5,802 bases of DNA from Alphaproteobacteria bacterium (GTDB lineage: Bacteria > Pseudomonadota > Alphaproteobacteria > SMXP01): the NCBI GenBank assembly GCA_021774995.1, contig JAJFIM010000363.1:1-5802 (forward strand), read 5' to 3'. Below, piece after piece: positions 5,454-5,802 of this stretch. The notes below the pieces were generated by a model that saw only the letters and a program-made list of their open reading frames with translations, was not told the origin of the DNA and searched no databases. The number at the start of each line of letters is the position of its first letter. Position 1 is the stretch's first letter. The translations under genes were made by a program, and so were the position numbers.

Positions 5454-5802
5454 TTATTCAGCCGGTTGAACGTCTCCCGGCCGCGGCGCGGGGGCGTGTT
5501 GGCGCCGCTTTTTCTGCGCTTTCTTTTCTAACCGGTTCGCGCGCAGCATCAGCGCGGAGGGCGTGACAATTAGGGTGAGAACAGTCGCGAAAATCAACCC
5601 AAAAATAATTGTCATCGCCAAGGGTTGCCACCAGAGCGTTGATGGCGCGCCGATGCTGACGGAGCGCGAGAAAAAGTCGATCGTAACGCCATAGGCCATG
5701 GGCACCAGGCCAAAGACCGTGGTGATTGTCGTTAGGAACACGGGGCGCAGGCGCTGGGCGCCGGTCTGTATAATGGCGTCGCGCGCACTGGCCGCCGTTT
5801 TG
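5454..5802 (-). CDS. RND family efflux transporter permease subunit, C-terminal part (partial)
   Basis: The gene enters from the right edge and only about the last 116 residues are visible, read from codon 5801 to the TAA at 5456-5454. The visible start AASARDAIIQTGAQRLRPVF leads into TTITTVFGLVPMAYG. This is the conserved loop and helix that precede the end of AcrB-type RND pumps, where arginine-rich RLRP is followed by a transmembrane segment. The last membrane helix, including WQPLAMTIIFGLIFATVLTL followed by IVTP, comes next, and then a basic cytoplasmic tail (RLEKKAQKKRRQ). These proteins are inner-membrane proton antiporters that export drugs, metals or lipids together with a membrane fusion protein and outer-membrane channel. 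The substrate cannot be told from this end. GTG 5741 is an internal codon, not a start. The arsC-like gene follows 10 bp downstream. Confidence 0.93.
   Translation of the reverse strand, partial: KTAASARDAIIQTGAQRLRPVFLTTITTVFGLVPMAYGVTIDFFSRSVSIGAPSTLWWQPLAMTIIFGLIFATVLTLIVTPSALMLRANRLEKKAQKKRRQHAPAPRPGDVQPAE

Overview
The window reads as chromosomal DNA from an alphaproteobacterium. The strongest evidence is a RegA/PrrA/ActR-type redox response regulator (154-705) with the near-invariant alphaproteobacterial C-terminus, preceded by what looks like the last codons of its partner kinase RegB/PrrB/ActS. The other genes fit this assignment: an alphaproteobacterial-style degenerate EAL protein, a VanZ-like membrane protein, a YffB-type ArsC/Spx protein and an RND efflux pump subunit. 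Base composition is moderately GC-rich and looks even across the window. I see no insertion sequence, tRNA, rRNA, CRISPR array or phage gene.

Layout: (1) 1-705, plus strand, the kinase tail and regA. (2) 838-2031, plus strand, a 397-residue protein best explained as a GGDEF-EAL-derived protein that has lost its catalytic motifs. (3) 2109-3230, minus strand, a ferritin-like di-iron protein with a complete set of iron ligands but no assigned reaction; it converges on gene 2 across a short hairpin-rich gap. (4) 3410-4462, minus strand, biotin synthase bioB with every cluster ligand intact, followed by a clear intrinsic terminator that separates it from the di-iron gene. (5) 4602-5081, plus strand, a small VanZ-like membrane protein, divergent from bioB. 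(6) 5078-5443, minus strand, a YffB-like ArsC/Spx family protein. (7) 5454-5802, minus strand, the C-terminal end of an RND transporter running off the right edge; genes 6 and 7 are 10 bp apart and probably one operon.

The genes do not form one pathway. RegB/RegA is a global redox two-component system, and several neighbours also involve redox or iron chemistry (a di-iron protein, a radical-SAM Fe-S enzyme, a thiol reductase-like protein), but nothing in the sequence shows that RegA controls them. No clearly new multi-gene system is visible. The two least understood items are the degenerate GGDEF-EAL protein and the di-iron protein. The most unusual structural detail is the pair of convergent genes at 5078-5081, whose stop codons share one TTAA.
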